Positions 1-8,327 of a stretch of 16,560 nucleotides of DNA are shown one piece after another. Below the pieces are notes generated by a model. That model was not told where the DNA came from and searched no databases. It saw nothing but the letters and a program-made list of their open reading frames with translations. The stretch's first letter is position 1, and each line of letters begins with the position of its first letter. Location: assembly GCA_040902855.1 (NCBI GenBank), contig JBBDWN010000133.1, positions 1 to 16,560 on the forward strand, read 5' to 3'. Position numbers and translations under genes: made by a program. The DNA is from DATHWB01 sp040902855. Its GTDB lineage: Bacteria; Actinomycetota; Acidimicrobiia; Spongiisociales; ZC4RG35.

Positions 1-43
1 GCAGTGCCAAGACGAGGATAATCAGAGGGCTCTGCGGTGCCAT
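1..43 (-). CDS. Possible 5' end of a leftward gene cut by the window edge (TatA-like?)
   Basis: Reading the minus strand from ATG at 43-41 gives MAPQSPLIILVLAL and then runs off the window. A short polar start followed by a hydrophobic run resembles the N-terminus of TatA/TatE translocase subunits or another single-span membrane protein, but only 14 codons are visible. The same frame stays open upstream beyond position 100, so a GTG at 100-98 is another possible start. No clear ribosome-binding site precedes either. A competing reading is the plus-strand frame 2-85 (ending in Glu-Gly-Gly-Ile-Gly and TGA) as the tail of a gene upstream of 130-408. I cannot decide between these. Confidence 0.2.
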   Translation of the reverse strand, partial: MAPQSPLIILVLAL

Positions 44-118
44 GAGCTGCTCAAGCAACTGACCGCCGAGGGTGGGATCGGTTGAGACAGCCGGAGACAC
101 GGCGTCCAACAGCACGAC

Positions 119-124
119 AAGGAG
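119..124 (+). promoter_or_regulatory. Ribosome-binding site deciding the start at 130
   Basis: AAGGAG ends five bases before ATG 130. It supports that ATG over the in-frame TTG at 82, which has no comparable site. Confidence 0.7.
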
Positions 125-129
125 ACGCA

Positions 130-408
130 ATGAAGAACGTTTGGAAGGGACTCGCCGTCGGAGCGTTCGCCGGTGCGATCGTCGGGGTTGCGATCGACGT
201 CGTCGAGAGCGCCGGGCGTAAGGCTGCCGACGTCTCCAATCGCGCCGCGTCGGGGGTGTCGTCTTCCGCCAGGAGCGGCGCCACTCACTTCGCCGATCTC
301 GTCGAGGAGAAGATCGACGACTGGGACGTGAAGAAGAAGGTCGAACACGCCAAGGACGAGGTCGAACAGGTTCTCGAAAAGGGCAGGGACGCTCTCAAAC
401 GCAAGTAG
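130..408 (+). CDS. Small membrane-anchored hypothetical protein with charged helical tail (YtxH-like architecture)
   Basis: This 92-residue protein begins with MKNVWKGLAVGAFAGAIVGV, a glycine/alanine-rich hydrophobic segment at about residues 6-26 with GxxxG-like spacing. A Ser/Ala-rich stretch follows, then a Lys/Glu-rich amphipathic helix at about 55-92 ending in DALKRK. One membrane span plus a charged helix recalls YtxH/DUF883-type envelope or stress proteins, but no diagnostic motif proves membership and the function is unknown. The start at 130 is chosen because AAGGAG at 119-124 lies five bases upstream. A longer frame from TTG at 82 would only add an Arg-rich, non-conserved-looking leader. 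The gene converges on the acetoacetyl-CoA synthetase gene with only 17 bases between the two stops and no visible terminator there. Confidence 0.7.
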   Translation: MKNVWKGLAVGAFAGAIVGVAIDVVESAGRKAADVSNRAASGVSSSARSGATHFADLVEEKIDDWDVKKKVEHAKDEVEQVLEKGRDALKRK

Positions 409-425
409 CGCACGAGCCAGGGGCT

Positions 426-2384
426 TCAACCGCTGAGTTCGGCCCGCTCCCGATACATGTCGAGAGACTCGGGGTTTGCGAGCGCCTCGCTGTTCTTCAC
501 GGCGTCGCCGTTGATGACGGCGGTCACCGCCAGCTCCGAGATCTTGCCGCTGCGCGTGCGAGGGATGTCGCCGACCGTCGTGATCACCGCAGGAACGTGG
601 CGGGGAGACTCTTCGATCCGCAGCCGGCGACGCATCTCCGCCTCGAGCTCCGGTGTCAACTCGGCGCCCTCGGCCATGCGAAGGAAGAGCACGACCCTGG
701 TGTCGGATCCCTGCCGCTGGGCCACCGCCACCGCCTCCGCCACCTCTTCGAACTGTTCGACCACCCGGTAGATCTCCGCCGTGCCGATCCTCACCCCACC
801 AGAGTTCAGCGTCGCATCGGACCTGCCGAGGATGACCATCCCGCCCCGGTCGGTCCACACGGCGTAATCGCCGTGAGTCCACACATCCGGGAAGCGCTCG
901 AAGTACGCAGCCCGGTAGCGGGCATCCCCGTCCGGGCCCCAGAACGTGATCGGCATCGAAGGGAACGGCTCAGTGCAAACCAGTTCGCCTTGTTCGCCCG
1001 GACCCACCGGCCGACCGTCGTCGCCGAAAATCTCCACCGCCATTCCCAGCGCCTTGGCCTGGATCTCACCCGGATAGACAGGCTTGGTCGGATCACCCCC
1101 GACGAAACAGCCGCAGAGGTCAGTCCCACCGGAAATCGACGCAAGGTGGACGTCGGTCTTGATCCCGTCATACACGAAAGAGAATCCGTCAGGCGAGAGC
1201 GGCGACCCGGTCGATGCGATCGTTCGCAACGCCGACAGTCGGTGCGAGTCGGCCGGCCGCAACCCGGACTTCAGCACCGCGTCGATGTACTTGGCGGAGA
1301 CCCCCAGCAGCGTGATGTCGAGGTCGTCGACCAGGTCGAACAGGGCTTCGGGACCGGGATGGAACGGGTTGCCGTCGAACAGCACGATGGTCGCGCCCAC
1401 TGCCAGTCCCGAGACGAGCCAGTTCCACATCATCCAGCCACAGGTCGTGAAATAGAAAAGACGATCGCCCGGCCTGATATCGAGATGATGCCTCTGTTCC
1501 TGGACGTGCTTGATGAGCACTCCCCCGGTCTTGTGCACCATGCACTTGGGCTTCCCTGTCGTCCCCGACGAATAGAGGATGTAATGCGGATGGTCGAACG
1601 CGAAACGCTCGACGGAAAGCGCCGCGCCTCGGTGCGGGCCGACGAAGGCGTCCCAGCCCACACCGTTGTCCACCTCCGAGATGTCTGGCGCTCCCAGGTT
1701 CGGTACGACCACCACCTTCTGAACAGTGCGAAGTTGGCCGACGATCTCACGGAGCTGGTCCATCCGCCCGAACTCCGCCCCCCCATACAGGTACCCGTCG
1801 GCAGCCACCAACACCTTGGGTTCGACCTGACCGAACCGATCGACGACGCCCGCAATGCCGAAGTCTGCCGAGGTCGAAGTGAAGACCGCCCCGATGGACG
1901 CCGCCCCCAGCATGGCGATCACCGTCTCGGGCATGTGCGGCATCCACGCCGCCACCCGGTCGCCCGCTCCGACACCCATCTTCGAAAGGGCGGCGCCGAA
2001 GGCAGCGGCTTCGGCGCGCAGATCCGACCAGGTGATCGTCCGGTGCAAACCATCCTCTCGCCGGTATTCGATGGCAGGCGCGTCATCGGATGCTCCTCGT
2101 CCGTCGAGGAGGTTCTCCACGACGCTCAGTCGGGCGTCGGGGAAGAACTCGGCGTCAGACATCGACGCCCCGCGGCGCAGAACTTGGTCGCCTTTGTCAC
2201 CGATGATGCCGGCGCGATCCCAGACCTCGGACCAGAACGCCGCCGGGTCGGTGATCGACCACCGATGCAGTGCGTCGGTGTCAGGGATGTCGAGTGAGCG
2301 AGCCTCTGCCACGGCTCGCCGGAAAGTATCGATCGACGACTCCGCCGCCCGCTGGGCAGAAGGCGCCCACAAGGGGGCAGTCAC
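426..2384 (-). CDS. aacS: Acetoacetyl-CoA synthetase (acetoacetate-CoA ligase)
   Basis: This 652-residue cytoplasmic ANL-superfamily enzyme is predicted to convert acetoacetate, ATP and CoA to acetoacetyl-CoA, feeding ketone bodies into central metabolism or polyhydroxybutyrate/sterol-type pathways. The N-terminal ACS-like cap is followed by the AMP-binding P-loop YSSGTTGKPKCM (residues 271-282), the ISGGTDLCGCFVGG segment (417-430), GRSD (520-523), and the C-terminal PRTRSGK with the adenylation lysine K614. The GGTDLC-CFVGG-P-PVYPGEIQ pattern and the tail NGDAVKNSEALANPESL are typical of acetoacetyl-CoA rather than acetyl-CoA synthetases. Length matches the family (about 650). The start is GTG, with AGGA seven bases upstream. 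It lies 43 bases after the UPF0182 gene on the same strand. Confidence in the family is high; substrate specificity is inferred from family resemblance. Confidence 0.93.
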   Translation of the reverse strand: MTAPLWAPSAQRAAESSIDTFRRAVAEARSLDIPDTDALHRWSITDPAAFWSEVWDRAGIIGDKGDQVLRRGASMSDAEFFPDARLSVVENLLDGRGASDDAPAIEYRREDGLHRTITWSDLRAEAAAFGAALSKMGVGAGDRVAAWMPHMPETVIAMLGAASIGAVFTSTSADFGIAGVVDRFGQVEPKVLVAADGYLYGGAEFGRMDQLREIVGQLRTVQKVVVVPNLGAPDISEVDNGVGWDAFVGPHRGAALSVERFAFDHPHYILYSSGTTGKPKCMVHKTGGVLIKHVQEQRHHLDIRPGDRLFYFTTCGWMMWNWLVSGLAVGATIVLFDGNPFHPGPEALFDLVDDLDITLLGVSAKYIDAVLKSGLRPADSHRLSALRTIASTGSPLSPDGFSFVYDGIKTDVHLASISGGTDLCGCFVGGDPTKPVYPGEIQAKALGMAVEIFGDDGRPVGPGEQGELVCTEPFPSMPITFWGPDGDARYRAAYFERFPDVWTHGDYAVWTDRGGMVILGRSDATLNSGGVRIGTAEIYRVVEQFEEVAEAVAVAQRQGSDTRVVLFLRMAEGAELTPELEAEMRRRLRIEESPRHVPAVITTVGDIPRTRSGKISELAVTAVINGDAVKNSEALANPESLDMYRERAELSG

Positions 2385-2408
2385 GGCGTGATCCTGCGCA
2401 TGGCCGAC

Positions 2409-2414
2409 AACCTA
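2409..2414 (-). promoter_or_regulatory. Candidate -10 box for the acetoacetyl-CoA synthetase gene
   Basis: On the minus strand the 43-base gap contains TAGGTT, matching the actinobacterial TANNNT -10 pattern. It lies 24 bases before the GTG start, leaving room for a short leader with the AGGA ribosome-binding site. No -35 resembling TTGACA is seen, so this is weak evidence for independent transcription. Confidence 0.25.
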
Positions 2415-2427
2415 ACCATCCGACCGA

Positions 2428-5331
2428 TCACCCGGCGAGCAGACCCCGCAGGGCGGCGTCGAGATCGGCGTCGACCAGGGCGAGAGCCCGGTTCACCAGA
2501 TCCTCGGCCTCCTCGAACAGCCTCTGGTAGTCCGCCAGATCCCCCGCACGCAGCGCCGCACGGGCCCGCTCGAAACGTTCCGAGGCATCAGCGAGAAGTT
2601 CGTCGATCGTCCTGCCGTCCTCGGTCTGGGGCAGGCCGTCGTCGGGCTCCTCGGCTTGCGTGCCCTCCCCGCCAAAGACCAGATCGAGCGCACCTTCCAG
2701 GGTCGCGTCCCATTCGATGGTGTCGCCGAACACGGTGATGACCCGCCGGAACTCGGGGAGACCACCACCGTTGGAAGCGGCCAGATACACCGGCATCACA
2801 TACAAAATCGACTCTTCGATGGGCACGACGAGCATGTCGCCGAACAGGACATTCGAACCTTCCTGGTCCCACAGGGTCAGCTGCTGGGCGATCTCGGCGT
2901 TCTGATTGATCCTGTCCCCCACCTGTCCGGTGCCCTCCACCAGCGACCCGGTCGGCAGGCGAAAGTCGACCAGTCTTCCGTAGCGCCCCGGCGTGGCGTC
3001 ACCCACCAGGAACGACGCCATGTTGAGCTTGTTCTGAGGGGTGAACGGCTGCATGATCACATAGGACAGGTCATCTTCTCCCGGCAGACTGACGAGCAGA
3101 TAGTTGGGGAGAAAACGATCGAGCAGGGCAGTCCGGCCGTCGGCCGTCGCACCGTCACCCCAGAGAAGCGTGCCGCTGTCGCGGTCGATCGTCGACGGAT
3201 CGCGCGGGATCGACCAAGTGTCGGATCGACGGAAGAAGTCACCGGTCTCCACGACGTGATAGTCGAGGTACTTTTCGGATTGGATCTTGAAGAGGTCCTG
3301 TGGATAGCGGAAGTGGTCCTCGATCGTGGGAGGGACTTCCTCGTCGGTGAACAGTTCGGGATAGACGCCTTGCCACGCAGTGACCACCGGGTCGGTGGGA
3401 TCCACCACGTACAGCTTGATCGTGCCGTCGAAGGCGTCGATGGTGGCCTTCACCGAGTTGCGGATGTAGTTGAAACCGGCGCGAGGCAGCCCGGAGTCCT
3501 GGGCGAGACGCAGGGTGTCGTTGATGGTGACCGGCTGGCTGTACGGGTACTTGTCCGAAATGGTGTAGAGATCGATCACCCACATGATCCGGCCGTCCAT
3601 GAACACCGGGTATGGATCGGCATCGGCACGGAGGAACGGGGCGGACTTCTCGAGCATCGTCTCGATGTTGCGGACCTGCAGGATGCGGCTGTCATCCCTG
3701 AGCTGGGAAGAAATGAGGATGTTCAAGTCCCGATACCGGAGGGCGTATGACAGGCGATGCAGGAAACCGCCGATCTCCACGCCCGCCTCGCCGTCGTATT
3801 CGTTGAAGTTGTTGACCTGTCCGACCGGCAGGTCGACCTCCTGGGGGAAGTCGCCAGTGCGGACGATGACCGGCTTGTCAGGGTCGTAAGACTCGCCGAA
3901 ATAGATCCGTGACTGCGTCAGCCCGAGCTCGGGGAAGTCCGACACCGGAGGCACATCCCTGACGAGCAATGCCGGCTGGCCGTCTGATTCGACCGCGTTC
4001 GCCGGACTCAGCACCGCGCCGAAGCCGTGGGTATAGCTGAGGATCTGGTTCTGCCAATCGGTCGGAATCGACTCGGAACTCTCGTCGAGTTCGCGGGCGG
4101 AAACGAGGACCTGAGTGGGTTGGCCGTCGATCACGTAGCGATCCGTGTCCACCGAATCCACCCGGTAGTAGGCACGGATCTCCTGCAGGTTCTGATAGGT
4201 CCGGGTGATGACACCCGGGTCCCACAACCGGAGATTGTCCACGGTGAGCCGGTTCGCATCGATGTCGCTTCTTGTGAGGCTGCGATCCGCCTCGAACTGC
4301 CTGACTTCGACCTCGTCGAGTCCGAAGGCATCGCGAGTGGCGGCAACGTTCAGCGCAATGAACTCCGACTCACGCGCCAGTTCGTTCGGCTGGACCGTGA
4401 ACCGCTGGACGATTGCCGGATACACGAGACCGGCCGCCACCGAAACGAACGCCCACGCACCCACCGAGACGATTGCGAGGGTCCAGTCGGGGCGGCGGAT
4501 GTTCCAGAGGAAGAGGACGGCAGCGAGCAACGACACGATCGCCAGCAGTTGCAGCGCAGGCAGCCGGGCGTTGATGTCGGTGTAGCCGGCGCCGAAGAAC
4601 GAACTCTCCCCGGCATACAGCAACTCGCGCGTATCGATCCAATATCCAACCGCCCGGACCGCAGCGAGGACCGCGGCCAAGGCCGACAAATGAGCTTTCG
4701 CACCAGACCTCATCGACAGACGATTACCCGGCCGCAACCGGATCCCACCGTTGAGGTAATGGACGGTGGCAACCAGGATCAACGTGAGCACGCCGAGGTT
4801 GAATATCCAGGATGTCAGGAGCTCCCAAAACGGGAGCCGGAAGATGTAGAAGCCGAGGTCGGCCCCGAACTGAGGATCGGCCTGACCGAAGGCCACCGGG
4901 TTGAGGAACAGCAGCACTTCCTCCCGCCAGGCGGCGAGGCCCAGACCGAGCAGAAGGGCGAACCCAGCCGCCACTCCGAGCCTGACGAACCGCAGACGGG
5001 GTTCCACCCATTCTCGGAACCGCTCGATCATCTCATCGTCCTCGCCCAGGTCCAACAACTCCATTCGCGGCGAGATCCGATCGGTGAGCCACAAGTTGCC
5101 CCAGACGACACCGAAGACGACCACCGACCCGACGACCGCAAGGACGACCGACACGATCAGATTCGTACGCCACACCGACTCGAACCCGACGGATTCGAAC
5201 CACAGGAAATCCGTCCAGAGCGTCGAGAGCCCGGTCAGAAAGAGGTAGACCACGGCGACGAGGACGCCGACCACGGTCATACCGCGACGGCGTGGAGTGT
5301 TGGCGTATGACTCTGAAGAGCGAACGAACAT
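2428..5331 (-). CDS. UPF0182 family large membrane protein
   Basis: This 967-residue protein has the UPF0182 (PF03699) layout. Seven hydrophobic segments lie at about residues 19-38, 57-80, 117-135, 170-192, 212-230, 257-277 and 284-305, followed by an extracytoplasmic domain of more than 550 residues. The segment after the last span, VQPNELARESEFIALNVA (about 313-330) then TRDAFGL, matches the family's typical PNEL-E--I--N---TR-AYGL region. The C-terminal 90 residues are an acidic linker followed by a charged helical stretch. Members occur in actinobacteria and cyanobacteria; the molecular function is unknown. The ATG at 5331 lacks a Shine-Dalgarno but is preceded by TAGACT six bases away, which suggests a leaderless message. 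ATG at codon 18, just before the first span, is an alternative start. Confidence 0.93.
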   Translation of the reverse strand: MFVRSSESYANTPRRRGMTVVGVLVAVVYLFLTGLSTLWTDFLWFESVGFESVWRTNLIVSVVLAVVGSVVVFGVVWGNLWLTDRISPRMELLDLGEDDEMIERFREWVEPRLRFVRLGVAAGFALLLGLGLAAWREEVLLFLNPVAFGQADPQFGADLGFYIFRLPFWELLTSWIFNLGVLTLILVATVHYLNGGIRLRPGNRLSMRSGAKAHLSALAAVLAAVRAVGYWIDTRELLYAGESSFFGAGYTDINARLPALQLLAIVSLLAAVLFLWNIRRPDWTLAIVSVGAWAFVSVAAGLVYPAIVQRFTVQPNELARESEFIALNVAATRDAFGLDEVEVRQFEADRSLTRSDIDANRLTVDNLRLWDPGVITRTYQNLQEIRAYYRVDSVDTDRYVIDGQPTQVLVSARELDESSESIPTDWQNQILSYTHGFGAVLSPANAVESDGQPALLVRDVPPVSDFPELGLTQSRIYFGESYDPDKPVIVRTGDFPQEVDLPVGQVNNFNEYDGEAGVEIGGFLHRLSYALRYRDLNILISSQLRDDSRILQVRNIETMLEKSAPFLRADADPYPVFMDGRIMWVIDLYTISDKYPYSQPVTINDTLRLAQDSGLPRAGFNYIRNSVKATIDAFDGTIKLYVVDPTDPVVTAWQGVYPELFTDEEVPPTIEDHFRYPQDLFKIQSEKYLDYHVVETGDFFRRSDTWSIPRDPSTIDRDSGTLLWGDGATADGRTALLDRFLPNYLLVSLPGEDDLSYVIMQPFTPQNKLNMASFLVGDATPGRYGRLVDFRLPTGSLVEGTGQVGDRINQNAEIAQQLTLWDQEGSNVLFGDMLVVPIEESILYVMPVYLAASNGGGLPEFRRVITVFGDTIEWDATLEGALDLVFGGEGTQAEEPDDGLPQTEDGRTIDELLADASERFERARAALRAGDLADYQRLFEEAEDLVNRALALVDADLDAALRGLLAG

Positions 5332-5337
5332 CAGGCG

Positions 5338-5343
5338 AGTCTA
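5338..5343 (-). promoter_or_regulatory. Likely leaderless promoter -10 box of the UPF0182 gene
   Basis: TAGACT on the minus strand fits TANNNT and ends six bases before the A of ATG 5331. That is the distance expected when transcription starts at the start codon itself. No ribosome-binding site is present, consistent with a leaderless mRNA. A -35 box is not obvious. Confidence 0.45.
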
Positions 5344-5351
5344 AGGAAGAA

Positions 5352-5374
5352 GCCCGGCTAGTCCCAGGCCGGGC
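5352..5374 (-). terminator. Hairpin terminator after the DivIVA/coiled-coil gene
   Basis: A perfect 7-bp GC stem (GCCCGGC at 5352-5358, GCCGGGC at 5368-5374) with a 9-base loop starts 12 bases after the stop of the 5387-7249 gene. On the minus strand it is followed by TTCTTCCTT. This would end the upstream transcript just before the UPF0182 promoter. The T tract is interrupted, so termination may be partial. Confidence 0.5.
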
Positions 5375-5386
5375 CGCATAGGCCGG

Positions 5387-7249
5387 TCACGTCGGGACAA
5401 GAGTGCATCCACATCCTTCGTGTGCAGGCGGAATGTCTTCCACGGTCTCCCTGCCACCGAGATCGCGACATTTCGCGCATCCCCTTCCCGCCACGACCCA
5501 CCGCAGGCCGGCCATGCCGTCGGGGAGGGAAGCGACCAAACCTCGATTGAAGGCCGCGAAAGCGAAGTGGCGGATTCGGCGCTCGGACTCGTCGGTGCGC
5601 CAGGCGCGGAAGACCCGGGAGATGTCGGCTGCCACCTGACGGGACCCGTGATCGTGTGCTCGTCCATCGGCGAGGACCCTCGTGATGTCGGTAGTGAGAC
5701 TGGCGACGAACTCGGAAGCGATCGGGTCGGTCGGGGTCACAGGACGGCTCAGCTTGGACGAGGTGAGCGACTCGGCGGCGGCGTGCCCCGCGGCGAAGCT
5801 CTCGGCGACCAGAACGATCAGATCGGGCCGGAGGTTCACTTCGAGAGACTCCGAGTCGGGTTCCCACCCCTCATGGTCGATTCGGATTCGCTCCAATGCG
5901 CCGTTTTGTTCCTCGGTGAGCTGACGCTTCAGGTTGCGCAGAGCCCGATTGGCGATTGGGAGCAGGAGCCTGTCACGGATCTCGAAAGGATCGACTTCGA
6001 GACCAGGCGAAACGGTCGCCGGTACGGGCGCCGGCGCAGGCAAAGGCGCTTCGTCAGCCCGGGCGGCCCGTTGCTCGGCCCGCGCCGGATCGCGCAATCG
6101 AGCGAAGAGACCATCGACGTCCTCGACGACCGGTGGCGGCACCGGCCGATCTTCGACCACGGGTGCGGGATCCGGAGCCGTCTCCTCGACCGGGGTGTCT
6201 GCTTCGACCTCATCCGGAAGGTCTTCGGCTTCGACGGCGATCGAGAAGAACTCCTCGAAGTCCTCGGCGTCCGATCCCTCCGGCGGCGGAGCCTGAGGAG
6301 TCGAATCCGACCCCTGCTGGCGCCTCCGCAACTCTTCGGGGGTGAGCACTCGGAGCTCCGGGGTTGGTTCGGGTCTCGATCGCGGCTCATCGACGACAGG
6401 CAATTCGTCAGTGCGGGCGTCGGTATGGCCAGGACGAACCACACGAACGGTCTCCCCCGGAACCCAGTTGGCGCCGGCATGGGCCGGTGGCGTCTCCGGA
6501 GCCGACGCGGTCGCCCCGAGAGCCTCGCGCCGCTCATCCAGTTCGGACTCGACCGCGGCAATCGCCGACCGCACCGAGTCGAGTTCGCGGCGCAGTTCGT
6601 CACGACGTTCCTCGAGCGCCCGAGTCCGCTCCTGGGCCACCTCGGCCTTGCGGGTGGCGGTCTCGATGATCTCGTCGTGACTCGCCCGGGCATCGAGAAC
6701 CAGCTTCTCCGCCTCCATCCGGGCGGACCTGATCGTCTCCTCTGCCTCGCGCCTTCCGGCGCCGAGTGTTCGGTGAGCCTCACGTTCGGCCTCCCCAACC
6801 AACCGCAACGACTCTTTCTCTGCCTCGGTCTTGATCTGCTCCGCCTCACGCTGGGCCTGGCTCAGCAGGGCCTCCGATGTCGTCCAGGCGTCGGTACGGA
6901 GATGCTCGGCGTCGGCCTGCGCCTCTCGCCTCGATTTCTCGGCGTCGGCGATGGCCTCTGATCGCCAGCGGGCCGTCTCCGCCGCCGCCCGTTCTCGCAT
7001 CGTCTCTGCCGCACTGCGCGCCGCCTCCAGCACCGAGTGAACTTCGGACGACACCGTTTCGATTTCGCGTTTGAGGTCGACGGCGTCCCCGGTCTGCAAT
7101 GTCGCCGCCAGGCGATCACGCTCAGCGGTCAGTGCCGCCGCCGCTTCGGCCAGTTCGGAGAGGAAGGCGACCACCTCCGACTGGTCGAAACCGCGCAGGG
7201 TGGTCCGGAAAGACCGGTGCGCGATTGCGTCAGGAGTGAAATCGACCAT
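5387..7249 (-). CDS. DivIVA-domain coiled-coil protein with C-terminal CxxC...HxxCxC motif
   Basis: This 620-residue protein starts with a DivIVA-type domain (residues 1-55; FTPDAI..RSF..TLRGFDQSEVVAFL), which in this family binds curved or polar membrane. A long Ala/Glu/Arg-rich coiled coil runs from about 58 to 245, and an acidic Pro-rich linker from about 246 to 405. A predicted helical region follows at about 418-500 (EIRDRLLLPIANRALRNLKR, ending near AAGHAAAESL), then a C-terminal unit at 510-620. The tail carries C591-x2-C594, then PPAH(610)EGC(613)GC(615)TLVP, a likely metal site that looks like the end of phage Mu F/SPP1 gp7 head proteins. The ATG at 7249 is chosen over TTG 7255 because TAGCCT lies six bases before it. 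A role in cell-pole or division organisation is inference from the N-terminal domain; the tail's function is unknown. Confidence 0.8.
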   Translation of the reverse strand: MVDFTPDAIAHRSFRTTLRGFDQSEVVAFLSELAEAAAALTAERDRLAATLQTGDAVDLKREIETVSSEVHSVLEAARSAAETMRERAAAETARWRSEAIADAEKSRREAQADAEHLRTDAWTTSEALLSQAQREAEQIKTEAEKESLRLVGEAEREAHRTLGAGRREAEETIRSARMEAEKLVLDARASHDEIIETATRKAEVAQERTRALEERRDELRRELDSVRSAIAAVESELDERREALGATASAPETPPAHAGANWVPGETVRVVRPGHTDARTDELPVVDEPRSRPEPTPELRVLTPEELRRRQQGSDSTPQAPPPEGSDAEDFEEFFSIAVEAEDLPDEVEADTPVEETAPDPAPVVEDRPVPPPVVEDVDGLFARLRDPARAEQRAARADEAPLPAPAPVPATVSPGLEVDPFEIRDRLLLPIANRALRNLKRQLTEEQNGALERIRIDHEGWEPDSESLEVNLRPDLIVLVAESFAAGHAAAESLTSSKLSRPVTPTDPIASEFVASLTTDITRVLADGRAHDHGSRQVAADISRVFRAWRTDESERRIRHFAFAAFNRGLVASLPDGMAGLRWVVAGRGCAKCRDLGGRETVEDIPPAHEGCGCTLVPT

Positions 7250-7255
7250 CGTCAA

Positions 7256-7261
7256 AGGCTA
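7256..7261 (-). promoter_or_regulatory. Likely leaderless promoter -10 box of the DivIVA-domain gene
   Basis: TAGCCT on the minus strand fits TANNNT and ends six bases before ATG 7249. There is no Shine-Dalgarno, and the geometry is the same as at the UPF0182 gene. A small dyad, GGTTC-CGT-GAACC (about 7269-7281), lies in the spacer upstream and could be an operator, though at 5 bp per arm it may be chance. Confidence 0.45.
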
Positions 7262-7303
7262 CCGACGGGTTCACGGAACCTCGCGGATCTCGGACAAATC
7301 CCT

Positions 7304-8320
7304 CTAGGCAGGTTCCAAGGACTCGAAGAAGTCGAGCGCGTCGTCGATGGTCGCGACAGGAACCAGTTCCAGATCCCCCCGATCGGCGGTCAACGCCGCC
7401 TCGTAGTTGCTCTGCGGGACCAGGAGATAGCTTGCACCGGCGGCCTCGGCCGCCACGACCTTCTGTCGGATGCCGCCGATCCCACCGATCGACGCGTCGG
7501 CTTCGATCGTGCCGGTTCCTGCCACCACGTGGCCCTTCGTGAGGTCCCCGGCGCTGAGAAGGTCGATGAGGGCCAGGGTGTACATCATCCCGGCGGAGGG
7601 TCCACCGACGTTGTTGGTGTTGATGTCGGCGGGCGGATCGACGAACGGACCGATCGTGATGCCGATGATCGTCCGGGTCTCACCGGTGTCCTCGTCGGTC
7701 GTCTCGCCGAGTTCGACCGTGACAAGGCGAATGTCGCCGGCACGCTCTATCCGGAGAGATATGGTGTCACCCGGCGACCGATCGGCGAGTTGATCGCGGA
7801 TGATGTCGATCGAGTCCATCGGCACGCCTTCGACTTCGAGCACGAAGTCGCCGGGTTCGAGCACTGCACTCGCCGGGTACTCGCCGAACACCGATTCGAC
7901 GCGGAACCGGACCTCTCCGACGTCCAGGTCGAGGCGATCGAAGGCGATCGTCAGCGCCCGTTGGACCGCCCCGTCCATGAGCCCGAGCTGACGCGTTCGG
8001 TACTCCTCGTCTGTCTCGCCTTCGACCCTGACGACCGCCCGGTCGTAGACGTCGACCGTCGGATCGACCAGAGCGACGATCAGTTCGTAGACGTTGAGCG
8101 GCTGGGAGACGACGGTGAGCACGAGTAGTTCGCCTTCGGGCGGATACGACTCGATCCCGTCTTCGATGATCACTGCATCCACGGCTTCGCTGATCGGGCC
8201 GGGCGACCAGCCGACGTAGGGCAGGTCGACCGCCCACGCACCGACCGCCGCCCCTGCCGTGACGAAGAGTCCGACGGCGAAGGCAACGAGCCAACGAGGA
8301 ACCGCGGTGGGATGATTCAC
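7304..8320 (-). CDS. Membrane-anchored PDZ-Lon (S16) serine peptidase, YlbL-like
   Basis: This 338-residue protein has an N-terminal membrane anchor (about residues 9-30), an extracytoplasmic N-terminal domain beginning YVGWSPGPI, a PDZ domain at about 141-205, and a Lon-type catalytic domain at about 225-330. The Ser/Lys dyad is visible: S242 in NNVGGPSAGMM and K287 in GGIRQKVVAAEAAGA, 45 residues apart as in Lon. It lacks an AAA ATPase domain, as expected for the YlbL/SepM group of extracytoplasmic proteases, which cleave cell-surface or peptide substrates. The natural substrate here is unknown. The start is GTG with no Shine-Dalgarno and TACGAT seven bases upstream, suggesting a leaderless transcript. 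It diverges from bioY and is followed after 54 bases by the DivIVA-domain gene. Confidence 0.9.
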   Translation of the reverse strand: MNHPTAVPRWLVAFAVGLFVTAGAAVGAWAVDLPYVGWSPGPISEAVDAVIIEDGIESYPPEGELLVLTVVSQPLNVYELIVALVDPTVDVYDRAVVRVEGETDEEYRTRQLGLMDGAVQRALTIAFDRLDLDVGEVRFRVESVFGEYPASAVLEPGDFVLEVEGVPMDSIDIIRDQLADRSPGDTISLRIERAGDIRLVTVELGETTDEDTGETRTIIGITIGPFVDPPADINTNNVGGPSAGMMYTLALIDLLSAGDLTKGHVVAGTGTIEADASIGGIGGIRQKVVAAEAAGASYLLVPQSNYEAALTADRGDLELVPVATIDDALDFFESLEPA

Positions 8321-8327
8321 GGGCGAG

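Noticed and set aside
597..2297. Long plus-strand open frame (566 codons) opposite the acetoacetyl-CoA synthetase gene
   Set aside because: It is the antisense shadow of a well-supported gene in high-GC DNA; the product is rich in Arg, His, Pro and Asp with no recognisable domain.
5420..6961. Long plus-strand open frame (513 codons) opposite the DivIVA-domain gene
   Set aside because: The minus-strand reading has a DivIVA domain, coiled coil and conserved-looking tail, while the plus-strand product is Arg/Gly-rich without domain features.
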